This document shows positions 24,107 through 34,645 of a DNA stretch of 64,000 nt, in pieces. The DNA comes from Leptasterias polaris. Taxonomy: Eukaryota; Echinodermata; Asteroidea; Forcipulatida; Asteriidae. Below the pieces are notes generated by a model that saw only the letters and a list, made by a program, of their open reading frames with translations, made no database searches and was not told where the DNA came from. The stretch's first letter is position 1. Each line of letters begins with the position of its first letter. Location: the NCBI GenBank assembly GCA_037783415.1, contig JAZGTN010000058.1, forward strand, positions 2,392,001 through 2,456,000, written 5' to 3'. The translations under genes and the position numbers were made by a program.

Positions 24107-25333
24107 ATGCCTCGCCCGAAACGGCAAGCCAAGCGTCCGGCTCGGCTATTGGATGCTGGGGGGATGCTGGAGCAACCTACAAAGAGGATGCATCCAGTTC
24201 CAGAACAAAGGATGGCAGCTACGACGGCTAGCAGGCCTACCACTGCGTCTGCTGCCTCTACTACTAGTACAACAAGCGTCTCGGGTAATCATGGTAATGT
24301 AGAAAGTACACCTTCATGTAGTACAAGTACTGGTTCTAGTGGTACTGGTAGTTATATTAATGATAGTAGGCCTACTACTAGTACTAGTACTAGTGGTTCA
24401 CAAACAAGCAATAATGTTGAAGCTGTCAATGTTCATTTGGGACCATCCACCAGTGAGGTAGTTAACACATACACTTACAGCAATAATGCCCTTCCAAATC
24501 AGCCGCAACCAATCCCTAGGGTGAGTGAGTTCACTCCCTTGGGTTTACATGTGCCATTGCCACTGAAAGAAAAAATTTGGAATGGTGCGTTTGTAGATTT
24601 GTCTTTGCTGCTGCAAGAAAGTGCAGCAGCAATTCTTTCTAGGACAGATTCTTCTTCGGAATTTTCACTTGCCCTAGAGGGCACAAGAATGGTTGTGCGT
24701 CCGGCAGCTTTGCAACGCAAAAAGGTTGATTCTATTGACAAATGGTCCTCTGCCTTCCATACATACATGGCCATTTATTCGGCGAAACACCCTGCACGTT
24801 TCCCTGAATTGCTAAAATATGCAGAAACAGTGCGCCTGGCAGCAGCTCAGTTCCCAGGACTGGGCTGGCGCCAATATGATGAACAATTTCGTTTGATGCA
24901 AGAGGCAAATCCGTCACGTAGTTGGGGGGCCATTGACACAGAATTGTGGGTCACAGTGGCAGCTGCACCTGTGATGGCACATGCCCAATCAGCTAGCAAT
25001 AGTTTTGGTTCTGCCAATCAGGGTGTTAAAAGCCAAAAGGTGGGTTTTTGCTTTGGTTTCAATGGGCCTCGGGGTTGCCATTTCAAGGCATGTAGATTTA
25101 TGCACAAATGCAGCAAGTGTTCTGCACTTGGTCATGGTGCTATGTTGTGCAGAAATGGAAATAAGGCAGGTGGGGCAAGCATGGCTCATAATTCTTTTCG
25201 GAGATTTGGAAAAAATGAGGGTGCCAAGGCCTTTGGTAAACCCCCCTTGGCCGTGAATACTGTACCTCATGCCGGAAATTCAGCTTCAAATGCTCAGCAT
25301 AATTTTCGTGCTTCCAACGCCCGTAAAAATTAA
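24107..25333 (+). CDS. gag: Ngaro Gag-like protein, 408 aa
   Basis: Nucleocapsid-like protein of the retrotransposon. The N-terminal 130 residues are Ser/Thr-rich low complexity, beginning with a basic M-P-R-P-K-R-Q stretch. Residues about 140-300 form a helical region with Trp and Tyr anchors (KWSSAFHTYM), as in Gag-like ORFs of DIRS/Ngaro elements. Residues about 316-350 hold a Cys/His cluster (CFGFN...CHFKACRFMHKCSKCSALGH...C), likely nucleic-acid binding. The ATG at 24,107 follows the A-rich leader. The next ORF overlaps the end in the +1 frame, so RT may be expressed by frameshift or re-initiation. Confidence 0.75.
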   Translation: MPRPKRQAKRPARLLDAGGMLEQPTKRMHPVPEQRMAATTASRPTTASAASTTSTTSVSGNHGNVESTPSCSTSTGSSGTGSYINDSRPTTSTSTSGSQTSNNVEAVNVHLGPSTSEVVNTYTYSNNALPNQPQPIPRVSEFTPLGLHVPLPLKEKIWNGAFVDLSLLLQESAAAILSRTDSSSEFSLALEGTRMVVRPAALQRKKVDSIDKWSSAFHTYMAIYSAKHPARFPELLKYAETVRLAAAQFPGLGWRQYDEQFRLMQEANPSRSWGAIDTELWVTVAAAPVMAHAQSASNSFGSANQGVKSQKVGFCFGFNGPRGCHFKACRFMHKCSKCSALGHGAMLCRNGNKAGGASMAHNSFRRFGKNEGAKAFGKPPLAVNTVPHAGNSASNAQHNFRASNARKN

Positions 25334-26899
25334 ATTGCTAAATAAATGGCTATGCAATTATCCAAATCAAAAAGATGCTGTTATTTTGAAAAGTGGATTT
25401 ACTAGGGGTTTTTCGCTGGGTTATGAAGGTCCTCGAGTTAGCCGAGATGCAGGTTGCCTAGCTTCGGCAGTTCAGATGCCTAAGGTAGTGAATGATAAAT
25501 TAGCTAAAGAAAAAGAATTAGGGCGAATGGCTGGCCCTTTTGTGAAACGACCTTTCCCCAACTTGCAATGTTCACCCATTGGTTTAGTGCCGAAACAGGT
25601 GCCTGGTTCTTATAGGTTAATTCATCACTTGTCTTTCCCGAACGGTAACTCAATTAATGATCATATTGACAAAAAAAAAAAATTAAAAAAAAATGTAAGG
25701 TGCATTATGCATCTTTTGATAAAGCAGTCAACTTAGCTATGGGTTCTGGCCAGAATGCTTGGTTAGCAAAGTCAGACATAAAATCAGCTTTTCGGCTGCT
25801 ACCAGTAATACCCACTGACTATGAATTGTTGGGTTTTATGTTTGAAGGCAAGTTCTATTTTGACAAGTGTTTACCTATGGGATGCTCAATGTCATGTGCT
25901 TTATTTGAGAAGTTTAGTACGTTCTTGGAATTTAGAGTTAAGTTCATGGCACAGTCTTCGCTAGTTACTCATTACTTGGATGATTTCTTGTTCATTGGTC
26001 CTACAAAGCCTTCATGTTCAGCTCTACTGGATACCTTTACAGCTCTGTGTGACGAACTAGGGGTGCCATTAGCACACGAGAAAACGGAGGGGCCAACACA
26101 GGTTATTACTTTTCTAGGTTTAGATATTGACACTCTGCGTAAAGAAGTGAGAGTACCAGCAGTTAAAGTTCAGAAAAGCTGTCTCCAAATTCATCAGGCA
26201 TTGTGCAAAACTAAAATGTCTCTAGTCCAAATTCAGTCCCTGGTTGGCTCACTAAATTTTCTATGTAAAGCAATTGCCCCTGGCAGAGCCTTTCTAGGCC
26301 GTCTTATTGCCCTTACCCGTGGGCTTACAAGGCCCCACCATAAAGTGCGTATCTCCAAAGGGGCACGACTTGATTTGCTCATGTGGTTAGAATTCTTGTC
26401 ACATTTTAATGGGGTGTCTGCCTTTATGGGCCATGAGTGGGATTCAAATGACTCTTTGGAATTGTTTACGGATGCGGCAGCAAGCATTGGCTTTGGAGCC
26501 TACTTTCAAGGAAAATGGGTACAGGGGAGATGGCCATCTGAGATTATTAGAAGTCCACCTTCCATTGCAATTTTGGAATTTTATCCATTGGTGGTGGCTG
26601 TCAAGAGTTGGGGTCATCTCCTAAAAAACCGCAAAGTGCGATTTTTTACTGATAACTCTGCAGTGGTACATATAGTTAATAAACAATCATCTCGCTGCCC
26701 GAAAATTATGCATCTGTTGCGGATATTTGTGCTTGACTGTTTGAATTTTAATGTATTATTTAAGGCTATACATGTGCCAGGCAAGCATAATGATAAAGCT
26801 GATGCTTTGTCCCGTTTTCAGATGAATCGTTTTTTCACGGTAGCCCCCTTGGCAGAGACAACCATGACGCCTCTACCTGTACTTCCACAGGTGTGGTAA
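25269..26899 (+). CDS. pol: Ngaro reverse transcriptase-RNase H, broken by an A-rich tract
   Basis: Copies element RNA to DNA. The first part (25,269-25,670) carries the RT entry blocks (GFSLGYEGPR, then L-V-P-K...Y-R-L-I-H-H-L-S-F-P). An A-rich run at 25,671-25,695 replaces a few expected residues and changes frame. From 25,700 the frame is open to 26,899: K-S-D-I-K-S-A-F-R palm block, Y-L-D-D-F catalytic box about 90 residues in, then RNase H with L-F-T-D-A-A, L-E-F-Y-P, F-T-D-N-S-A and a closing H-V-P-G-K-H-N-D-K-A-D-A-L-S-R. Because of the break this copy cannot make full-length RT unless the run is a sequencing or assembly artefact. Confidence 0.85.
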
Positions 26900-26907
26900 A
26901 AGGTGAG

Positions 26908-27828
26908 ATGGACCGCTTGCTGGCTTTATCAATAACACAGAATACTCGAAAGGCGTATACTTCAGGCATAAATGCATTTTGCAACTTTAAGGGTTGGCGG
27001 TTAGGTACGGTCGTGCCAATTTTATCACATGATATTAGGGAGTTTATTGCTTGGTTATCATTACGTCAATTAGCCGCAACGACTATTGCTACATATGTGG
27101 CTGGGGTCAGTTACTTTCACAGAATCCATAGTTGGCCAGATCCTACTAAAGATTTTTTAGTTTCCAAGCTACTTGAAGGTTGTAAGAGGGACCATCCGAC
27201 AACTGATAGTAGGATGCCAATAACGCTGACAATTTTGGCTCAAATGTTGAATGCCTTACCTAATGTTTGTGCATCCCAGTACGAATGTTCATTGTTCAGG
27301 GCAGTATTGTTATGTGCATTTTTTGGCTTCATGAGGATTGGGGAATTTACGGCACATACATTACATAAGGTACAAGCTTCCCTTTTGCATATTTGTGACA
27401 TTGAATTTTGTAATCTGGATACATGTCAGGCATCAGTTTTGTTTTCATTTCGTCAGTCCAAAACTAATCAGTCAGGCTCGGCTCAGAGAATTCGCTTAGC
27501 TAGCTCAAAGAACGAGGCATTGTGCCCAGTCAAAGCTTTACAGAATTTTATTCATGTTCGCCCAGTGGGGCAGGGCCCTTTGTTTTGCCATTTTGATGGG
27601 GGGCCACTGTCACGTTATCAGTTTAACGCAGTACTAAAGGGACTACTTTCACTTTGTGGGCTTCAAGGGTTAAATTATCGGGCCCATTCCTTCCGCATTG
27701 GTGCAGCCACTGCAGCATTTGAGTTAGGGGTGCCAAAGGAGAACATACAGCAAATGGGTCGATGGCGTTCAGATGCAGTGTTTTCATATATCCGGCCTGT
27801 ACAGGCTTCAATCATGCCAGGTGTTTAG
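26908..27828 (+). CDS. Ngaro tyrosine recombinase, 306 aa
   Basis: Integrates the circular DNA copy by site-specific strand exchange. The first ATG in frame is 26,908, just after the RT stop at 26,897-26,899. Residues 1-90 form the SAM-like core-binding domain; the catalytic domain follows with R143 (F-M-R-I-G-E), H260-x-x-R263 (H-S-F-R-I-G), W286 in G-R-W-R-S-D and the nucleophile Y294 (F-S-Y-I-R-P). All R-H-R-W-Y positions are present, so the enzyme looks intact. A GT donor inside the last codons (27,821) can splice onto the SGNH hydrolase exon (see separate entry). Confidence 0.9.
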   Translation: MDRLLALSITQNTRKAYTSGINAFCNFKGWRLGTVVPILSHDIREFIAWLSLRQLAATTIATYVAGVSYFHRIHSWPDPTKDFLVSKLLEGCKRDHPTTDSRMPITLTILAQMLNALPNVCASQYECSLFRAVLLCAFFGFMRIGEFTAHTLHKVQASLLHICDIEFCNLDTCQASVLFSFRQSKTNQSGSAQRIRLASSKNEALCPVKALQNFIHVRPVGQGPLFCHFDGGPLSRYQFNAVLKGLLSLCGLQGLNYRAHSFRIGAATAAFELGVPKENIQQMGRWRSDAVFSYIRPVQASIMPGV

Positions 27829-27872
27829 CGTCACAATAATTTTATTTCACTCCCTTATTTTACTGACTGCAG
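27821..27872 (+). other. Candidate 52-bp intron joining recombinase to hydrolase
   Basis: CCAG|GTGTTT at 27,820/27,821 is a donor, and a pyrimidine-rich tract ending TGACTGCAG at 27,872 is an acceptor. The recombinase stop codon TAG lies inside. Splicing keeps the reading phase (one base before, two after) and leads straight into the hydrolase frame. A 52-bp GT-AG intron is short but within the range of animal minimal introns. Confidence 0.65.
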
Positions 27873-28393
27873 GTCCTATCTGGATCATTGGTGATTCGCT
27901 AGTGAAGTGGGCCAAGCAGTCACTTGACCTTGCAATTCCAGTCTTTTGGAAGGGTCGGGGCGGGGCGTCAATCAATGATTTTCCTCAACTGGTAGCTGAA
28001 ATAAATGGCGTGCCTCCCTCCATTATCATTATTCATGTGGGAACTAATGATTTGGTTCCAATGGATTCCTTCTGTCTGCGACAGCGTATGGTTTTAATGT
28101 TGACTGAATGCAAGATGCAATTTCCTGGGGCAAAAATCGTTTGGTCTGACATTTTACCTCGGGTGTTTTATTTTGGGGCAGGGCCACAAACATCTATGGA
28201 AAGAAAGCGACGCTCAATTAATAAATGGGCCCGAGCAAAATGTCATAGGTGTGACGGTCATGTTCTGCACCATCCACAGTTTCATTGGACGGCAACCTCA
28301 CTTTATAGATTTGACGGGGTTCACTTGTCTCCAGAAGGGAATTGTCTCTTTAGGTCCAATTTAGTGTCTTGCATTCGTTCCTTGATGGGTTAG
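27873..28393 (+). CDS. SGNH hydrolase-like domain of the Ngaro element
   Basis: The domain starts directly after the acceptor site with residues I-W-I-I-G-D-S. Seen motifs: block I G-D-S with Ser at about 27,896; block III V-G-T-N-D at about 28,038-28,050; and the C-terminal D-G-V-H-L-S-P-E-G with catalytic Asp and His at about 28,313-28,327. SGNH/GDSL hydrolase domains are known in several Ngaro-type elements; their role in transposition is not established. There is no good local ATG before the GDS block, which supports expression by splicing from the recombinase ORF rather than as a separate protein. Confidence 0.8.
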
Positions 28394-28444
28394 TGTTTTT
28401 CTCTTGTGGCTGGGTTTTTTCCCTTGGGCCGCGCTTTGCGCGTG

Positions 28445-29209
28445 TGGCATTTTTGGGCGGGAAAGGTTTTCAGACACAGGATCAATTTTGATGGTTGTAT
28501 CATAACGGTCATTTTGTTTAGGTAATTTAACCTAATTGTACTTTGAGGTTTTAAATACATGTACTTGTAAGGCAACTAAGTTTACATTTAATAGGCTTTG
28601 GCGCCCTGTGATGTTTACCAGGGGTCATCCCGACCGTATGTATAAGCGGTGGGCCTTTCTGGGTTTATTGTGTAAAAAATTGTTTTATTGTGCTTTATCA
28701 TTACAGGATTTTTGAATTGATATTGAAAGAAATTTTTCATTCAATATTTTGTTGGCATGGTTTGCCCAAGTCTTTATAGTGTATAGTTAAACACTGTGTA
28801 ACTGTAGGCCTACATGGCCTCAAAATGGCTGGGTTTGGTTTGCTCAGTTAGTTCATGTAGTTTGACATTAGTCACGTTTCTACTCAAATGGGTCTGGTGT
28901 GCCCAACTTTCAAATGGGTCTGGTGTGCCCAACTTTCAAATGGGTCTGGTGTGCCCAACTATTAATTGGGTCTGGTGTGCCCAACTTTCAATTGGGTCTT
29001 ATGTTCCCAATTTGTGCCTGGGTCTGGTGTGCCCAGGGGGTCTGGTGTGCCCCTCTTAATTTTCTTAGAGTTATTTGCCGGTTTGCCCTGAATACAAAGT
29101 ATTGGTATCCGGTAGAATTTTTTCTGGCTGAATCAAGAATAAATTCAAGCTGTGGCATTATGTCACGAAACAAAATATACCTGTCTCCTGTGTCAATTAG
29201 TCTAATAAT
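28445..29209 (+). repeat. Split direct repeat B1
   Basis: Begins TGGCATTTTTGGGCGGG and matches 29,905-30,669 at a constant offset of 1,460, so no length change is seen. It contains a tandem array of about 26-bp units (gggtctggtgtgcccaac) at 28,886-29,058 and ends with ...tctaataata next to the AAC junction. Confidence 0.9.
28886..29058 (+). repeat. 26-bp tandem units gggtctggtgtgccc in B1
   Basis: Seven or so units, the first three near-perfect and the later ones diverged. The same array is in B2 at 30,346-30,518. Both copies have the same variants, so the array predates this insertion and was copied with the repeat. Confidence 0.85.
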
Positions 29210-29875
29210 AACACATTTTATCATTCAGTGATCAAATGCCTTATTCTTAGCTACAATGGTTGTTAAGTAGTTGTGATTCTTCTTAACTAGTGGGAGATGC
29301 ATGGTTTAAGTTGTTACATTCATACTTGTGTCATCACTTGTGTGCAATAGCACATTACAGTTGCCTTATGTGCAGAAACCTTTGGATACTGCAGTTACAT
29401 AAAGCAAGCAGTTATTAGGCCAAGGGGTGGGGTTGACCCACATTGATGCTATGCACAGTTCTTATAGAGAACATTTAACACATAAATCCCATTGACAATT
29501 TTGTGTCAAAACAAGGATCCAAGCTCAAGATCTGTTGACCAATCAGATGCTGGTATGTCTGGTAGGTTGACCTACATTGATGCTGTGCATAGTTCTTATG
29601 GAAAACATTTAACACATAAAATCCCATTGACAATTTTGTGACAAAACAAGGATCCAAGTTAAAGTTCTGAGGACCAATCAGATCCTGGTATTTTGACCAA
29701 TCAGGGCCCAGTGGTAGTTTGCTCTGATTGGCTTGTTAAATAGCCAATAGGAGGAAGGTTTCAACTTGCATCCAATCGGCATTTTATCTTATGTTTTTGA
29801 TAGAAAATTTGTCTCACTTTGTCACAGCTATTCATGGAGGTCACATCTATGTGAGCTCCATCATGTTTTAATCAC
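29210..29875 (+). repeat. Split direct repeat A2
   Basis: Same 666 bp as A1 (22,814-23,479), joined directly to B1 at the AAC and followed by a 29-bp spacer (29,876-29,904) before B2. Confidence 0.9.
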
Positions 29876-29904
29876 CCACCTCCATCCCCAACTCCGCCTA
29901 ACGC

Positions 29905-30672
29905 TGGCATTTTTGGGCGGGAAAGGTTTTCAGACACAGGATCAATTTTGATGGTTGTATCATAACGGTCATTTTGTTTAGGTAATTTAACCTAATTGTA
30001 CTTTGAGGTTTTAAATACATGTACTTGTAAGGCAACTAAGTTTACATTTAATAGGCTTTGGCGCCCTGTGATGTTTACCAGGGGTCATCCCGACCGTATG
30101 TATAAGCGGTGGGCCTTTCTGGGTTTATTGTGTAAAAAATTGTTTTATTGTGCTTTATCATTACAGGATTTTTGAATTGATATTGAAAGAAATTTTTCAT
30201 TCAATATTTTGTTGGCATGGTTTGCCCAAGTCTTTATAGTGTATAGTTAAACACTGTGTAACTGTAGGCCTACATGGCCTCAAAATGGCTGGGTTTGGTT
30301 TGCTCAGTTAGTTCATGTAGTTTGACATTAGTCACGTTTCTACTCAAATGGGTCTGGTGTGCCCAACTTTCAAATGGGTCTGGTGTGCCCAACTTTCAAA
30401 TGGGTCTGGTGTGCCCAACTATTAATTGGGTCTGGTGTGCCCAACTTTCAATTGGGTCTTATGTTCCCAATTTGTGCCTGGGTCTGGTGTGCCCAGGGGG
30501 TCTGGTGTGCCCCTCTTAATTTTCTTAGAGTTATTTGCCGGTTTGCCCTGAATACAAAGTATTGGTATCCGGTAGAATTTTTTCTGGCTGAATCAAGAAT
30601 AAATTCAAGCTGTGGCATTATGTCACGAAACAAAATATACCTGTCTCCTGTGTCAATTAGTCTAATAATAAC
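29905..30672 (+). repeat. Split direct repeat B2
   Basis: Matches B1 through the terminal AAC at 30,670-30,672, after which flanking DNA (tgaaacaaaca) begins. This is the right end of the element. Confidence 0.9.
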
Positions 30673-30934
30673 TGAAACAAACATTTTATTTTCTTATTGA
30701 ACAAATTTCCGTCCACAAATCGGCCTCTTACCAACATTCTCAAAATCTTGCAAAGCAACTATGAGAAAGTTGTTGCTACTGTAGGTACCTCTCGGTGGGT
30801 ACTTCACATGGATGCCTTAGGTATCTTGACATGATGTTTAGTTTATGTGCTACATATGCTTTAAGAGCATTCTAGCCAATTGGTGCAGTTTAGTGCAATT
30901 TTCACCCATATGCACACACACAATGATTGTTCAC

Positions 30935-33090
30935 TCACAGAGGTCTAACAATCAAAACATCGTGAAGCCTTTGCAGTAACAAGAAAACATTGTTCGTGTT
31001 GACTGTGCTTGTATTAATTTCATGTTTACTTTTCGAGTACACGGTGACTTTACCCATTCCTGGTTTTGGGGTGATGAAATCAGGGGTGTTCAGCAAGTCC
31101 TCTGCTCCATTCATTATGAGACCAACAGTTGGCTTAGGAAGTCCACGGCAATGAAGTGTATTTAGTATATACTGAGGATGGGTCACATCTACTGCTTCTA
31201 CCACTTCACAATTGCAATCAGGCTCCGTCAATGGTTCAATGCTCTTTCTTTTCTTGGCCCCCATGGCAGCTGGAGTAATCCTTCTGGCTTGTGACAATTT
31301 TTAGTTTTTTAGCCGCTCGGGGTAAATGCCACCCACTTGTGTACATGGATAGTAATGTAGCTGTAATCTGCTGATAGCTTAAAATCACCTTGACCAATAA
31401 GAGCTTTGGTGAAACTAGCTTCCATGGTTTTCTCGATTGTAAAGGATGACGCTTGAGAAGTAATAAAGAAATGTCACTTTTTTGTTCAAGATGTGTGGTC
31501 TACTTTGCAACTTGCTGTAGTCTACGGTTGAAGCCCTCAGGTCCATTTGTGTAGGGCCGCTGATGTGGCGTGTCGTGGCCGAGCGGATAAGAGCACCAAA
31601 CACAATCTCTAACATTTCTGATCAGCAGATTGTGGGTTCGAATCCCAGTCATGACACATGTGTCCTTAAGAAACACTTAACCACATGCTTCGTCCTTCGG
31701 ATGGGACATTAAGCCGTAGGTCCCGTGTGTTGTGTAATGCACGTAAAAGAACCCAGTGCACTTATCGTAAAGAGACGGGGTTCGCCCCGATGTTCCTGGT
31801 TTGATTGGCTGCATATTGCATGGTGCTATGCAAAGGAATAGGTCTCATAGAACACGTAACTCCACATACCTTGTAGGAAAAATACCGAGCGCTTTGAGAC
31901 ACCCATCTGGAGTATAAAGCGTTTTATAAGAGCTGCGTATTATTATTATTATTATGAACTGCAAAGTTAGCCTTACTCCTTGCAGATTTGAGAAGCCTTT
32001 TGCAATGTCTTTGCTTCTTGATTTCAGCCAATGGTATGCACGACTCAAATGGCCTGCAATTTTCTCCGTTGCAATCATTTCCCAATTTTCCCAATCGGAC
32101 TTATAGTTAAGCAGCTTTTCTTCAAACTCTGCCTGGTCTTCACAATCTACCAATCCACCAAGGCCCTGCCAACGCCTGTGTGAAATCTGTAGTATTCTCT
32201 TTGGAAAGGCGTAAATCATGCCTCAGGTAGTCTTGAAAATTTCGCTGAAAGTGAATACAACATCGGAGCATGTTTCCATACAGCTTCCAGGCTGTCCGCA
32301 GGGCAACTTCGTCCACAGGGCAACTTCGTCCACAGGGCAACTTCATCAACAGTGATGAATGTCACCTTGCACTTTTTACTCTTGATTGCAGGAGTTGCAT
32401 GAACAATGTCTGAACAGTTAGTTGCTGGCATGGATCATCTCACAGTGGGTCTTCATTCTCCGCATTGTGAATGGTCAAACCAGGCTTTTGTTGCAAAAAA
32501 TCATTTTATATTCTATTGCGAGTGCTTTGTTTAAGCCTCACAATGAAAGGTTTATTGCTTTTCTTCACATTTTATATTGTCAGCCAGTTGATTTGTCGTC
32601 TCAGACCGTATTTAGGAATGGCATATGTATGCCAGTTTAAGAAATATTCATCAACCTGTAGCACATGATCTGCCAACTTCTCAATAATGTGGATATACTT
32701 CCACCTCCCTTCAACTTCTTTTACTACCCAACGGTAATGCCCGAGTTCCCGAGAATAAACCAAATTTCCATCTGTCACAAGATCTGCCTGATGCACATGC
32801 TTCAAATCTTTAAAAATGCAGCATCTTGCCGAACACACAAGGGTCTTTCAGTGCACTCTTCTTCAATGGAATCATACAGAAGAAGTAAACGAATGGAACC
32901 TTGTTTCGCAGATCTAGTACAGGAATTTCTTTCCTTCCACGCCAGTATACTTCATGTGTATTGTATTTTCCTATCATTCCACTTATGTTGATACCTTTAA
33001 CATTCTCGCTTTGTGTGTTGGCCTGGCCCTTCTGTCCACCAAAAACAGTCAAATAAACCAATCCAAACAGGCAAAATACTTTATTCAGTT
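30935..33090 (-). pseudogene. Decayed multi-part transposase-like gene (possibly MULE-type)
   Basis: Several minus-strand open pieces look coding but sit in different frames. About 33,080-32,810 contains G-I-N-I-S-G-M-I-G-K-Y-N and a Y-W-R-G-R-K. About 32,820-32,575 has S-R-E-L-G-H-Y-R and V-D-E-Y-F-L-N-W. About 32,290-31,985 has C-C-I-H-F-Q-R-N-F-Q-D-Y-L-R followed by an E-F-E-E-K-L repeat-like region, reminiscent of the C-(I/V)-H-x-x-R-N-(I/L) segment of MULE-like transposases. A SINE interrupts the 3' part, and 31,297-30,935 may be a last exon. A short triplicated phrase (gcaacttcgtccacag) near 32,300-32,340 breaks the frame. Assignment is by eye and could be wrong; host-gene origin is not excluded. 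Confidence 0.35.
31566..31955 (+). mobile_element. tRNA-derived SINE with a Deu/V-SINE-like body
   Basis: The head at 31,570-31,657 resembles a class II (Leu/Ser-type) tRNA, with an A box (TGGCCGAGCGG) and a B box (GGTTCGAATCC). The body carries tcggatgggacattaagccg, acgtaaaagaaccca and cgtaaagagacggggtt, which recall the conserved core of deuterostome SINEs (DeuSINE/V-SINE). The tail has gagcgctttgagaca and gcgttttataagagc followed by (ATT)n, a LINE-type 3' end. Orientation is plus, inside the decayed minus-strand gene. Confidence 0.75.
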
Positions 33091-34645
33091 TCAATTTATT
33101 ATATTGCCTTAAATTAAAAGGGCCCTTACACATGTGCAGTATAAATGCTACACACAATATACCAGGCGTTACTAAATTTAGCATTTGCTACCCACTATTA
33201 GTATTAGCATTCTTTGTGTTTGTTTGGTCCAAATACCATGCACATTTCTTGACGAAATATTTCCTTGATAAAGCAGACAACATGAAGAGAATCTATAACT
33301 CAAATGACAAAATATAGCACTATTTCATACTTCTGATAGACATACTACTTGAATAGGGACTGAAGGGTGAAGTATGTCCAAGAACTTGGTCAATCCAGGT
33401 CAAGACCGAGTTCCATGGAAATGTTTGTTGAAAAAAACCCATCAAAAATGATAGTAATATTTTGTTACAGTTGCGATTCTCACCTTTTAAGTTTATGATG
33501 GCCTTCTATATGCCAAACAGACAAAGGAGATGGATCAGTGTAATGTCTTTTATGTACAGCGGTAATGGTTTTGCCAGTGATAAGATCTCACAACACTTGC
33601 GGGAATTCTATCAACACAGAGAATCTATTTAACCATGATTTATTTGACTTGTTAGTTAAGTTTTCCACTACAATCAACCTCACAAAAATAATATATGCAA
33701 TATATGTGTTTTTATCACGCATGTTATAAGTCTTTTACATAATCATTATTGGGGAATAATTGTTTTTTAAGCACATGTTTTCATACCGCAAACAATTTAC
33801 CAACTGCTGAATGAAAGCTGCATAAAACACGTCTTATTTGTCCTACTTGTCGAGAAAACCATATACATGTGACCTTGCTCAGTAGCAACCACAAACCTGG
33901 CTTCCAGTAGATAACGATCCGAGTGCTTGTAAACATACATCTCAGCCGTCAGTTAACTGTCCCGGAACAATCCCGCAGTGAATTGGAAAGCAAATTAATT
34001 TGAAGCAGGACAAAAATCGACCCCGGGTGAAGAAGCTGTCCCGGAACTTACCCTGGAATAGTTTTGATAACAGATCACTCATCTCTCACCCAGCATCACA
34101 TCTACACCGAAACAATCAGCTGCTGCTTTTGAAATAAAGGAGTCATCTGAAGATGAAGAGCCATCTTGCCTCCTCCTGACTGCTTGGCTCCATGCAGCTG
34201 GGGTTGCTGGTTTTCCGGCTTATCAAGATTAGGATGTTGCCACAAACGCCCAGCAGTCTGGTTTCTGCGTTGGTCTCTCAACGGATCACATTGGTAGCTG
34301 CTATAGGTGTGGCTGTATCGGGGCATAAGACAGTCCTGAGCAAAGCGCCCTGGCTGGTAGCAATTCTACCACGACAGTACCTACCACCTGTATTCTATTG
34401 TCACACTTGAGAGAGCTCATTGTTAAAACGAGGAGCACGCCCTATATAACGACACCCTACTGGGTACACCGCAGTGCATTTTTGTGACCGGTATCAATGA
34501 CATGTCTTCGGAGCCAAACCTTTTTGATTTACTTAGTATCCCCTCAGACAGAGAGACTTTGATGTAGCAGCAATCTGTCGGCGACTTGTGGTTCTTCGGT
34601 AAAACCAAAGCCAAAAAGAACCAATGAAGAATTCTCGGAGATGAA
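33091..34645. other. Non-coding with an inverted copy of the 18-kb dispersed repeat
   Basis: About 33,868-34,070 is the inverted relative of 17,985-18,194. The rest has no recognisable gene; small open frames at 34,100-34,410 lack domains. Confidence 0.45.

Larger units (their letters stand above)
22814..30672 (+). mobile_element. Ngaro-like tyrosine-recombinase retrotransposon with split direct repeats
   Basis: The layout is A1 (22,814-23,479), coding region, B1 (28,445-29,209), A2 (29,210-29,875), a 29-bp spacer, and B2 (29,905-30,672). A1 and A2 are both 666 bp; B1 and B2 share about 768 bp including the AAC. This split direct-repeat order, together with Gag, RT/RNase H, a tyrosine recombinase and an SGNH hydrolase, and no methyltransferase, fits the Ngaro group of DIRS-like elements better than DIRS1 (inverted repeats) or PAT. 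The triplet AAC occurs at the start of A1, at the B1/A2 junction and at the end of B2, as expected if the recombinase joins circle and target at a short shared sequence, with no target duplication. The repeats look nearly identical, so insertion is recent. Confidence 0.85.

Noticed and set aside
28886..29058. Coding frame with GSGVPNF-type repeats
   Set aside because: It is a translation of the 26-bp tandem repeat inside the B repeats of the Ngaro-like element; other frames are equally open.
31570..31657. Functional tRNA gene
   Set aside because: A and B boxes are present but the sequence continues into a SINE body and LINE-type tail, and the cloverleaf is degraded. It is a SINE head.
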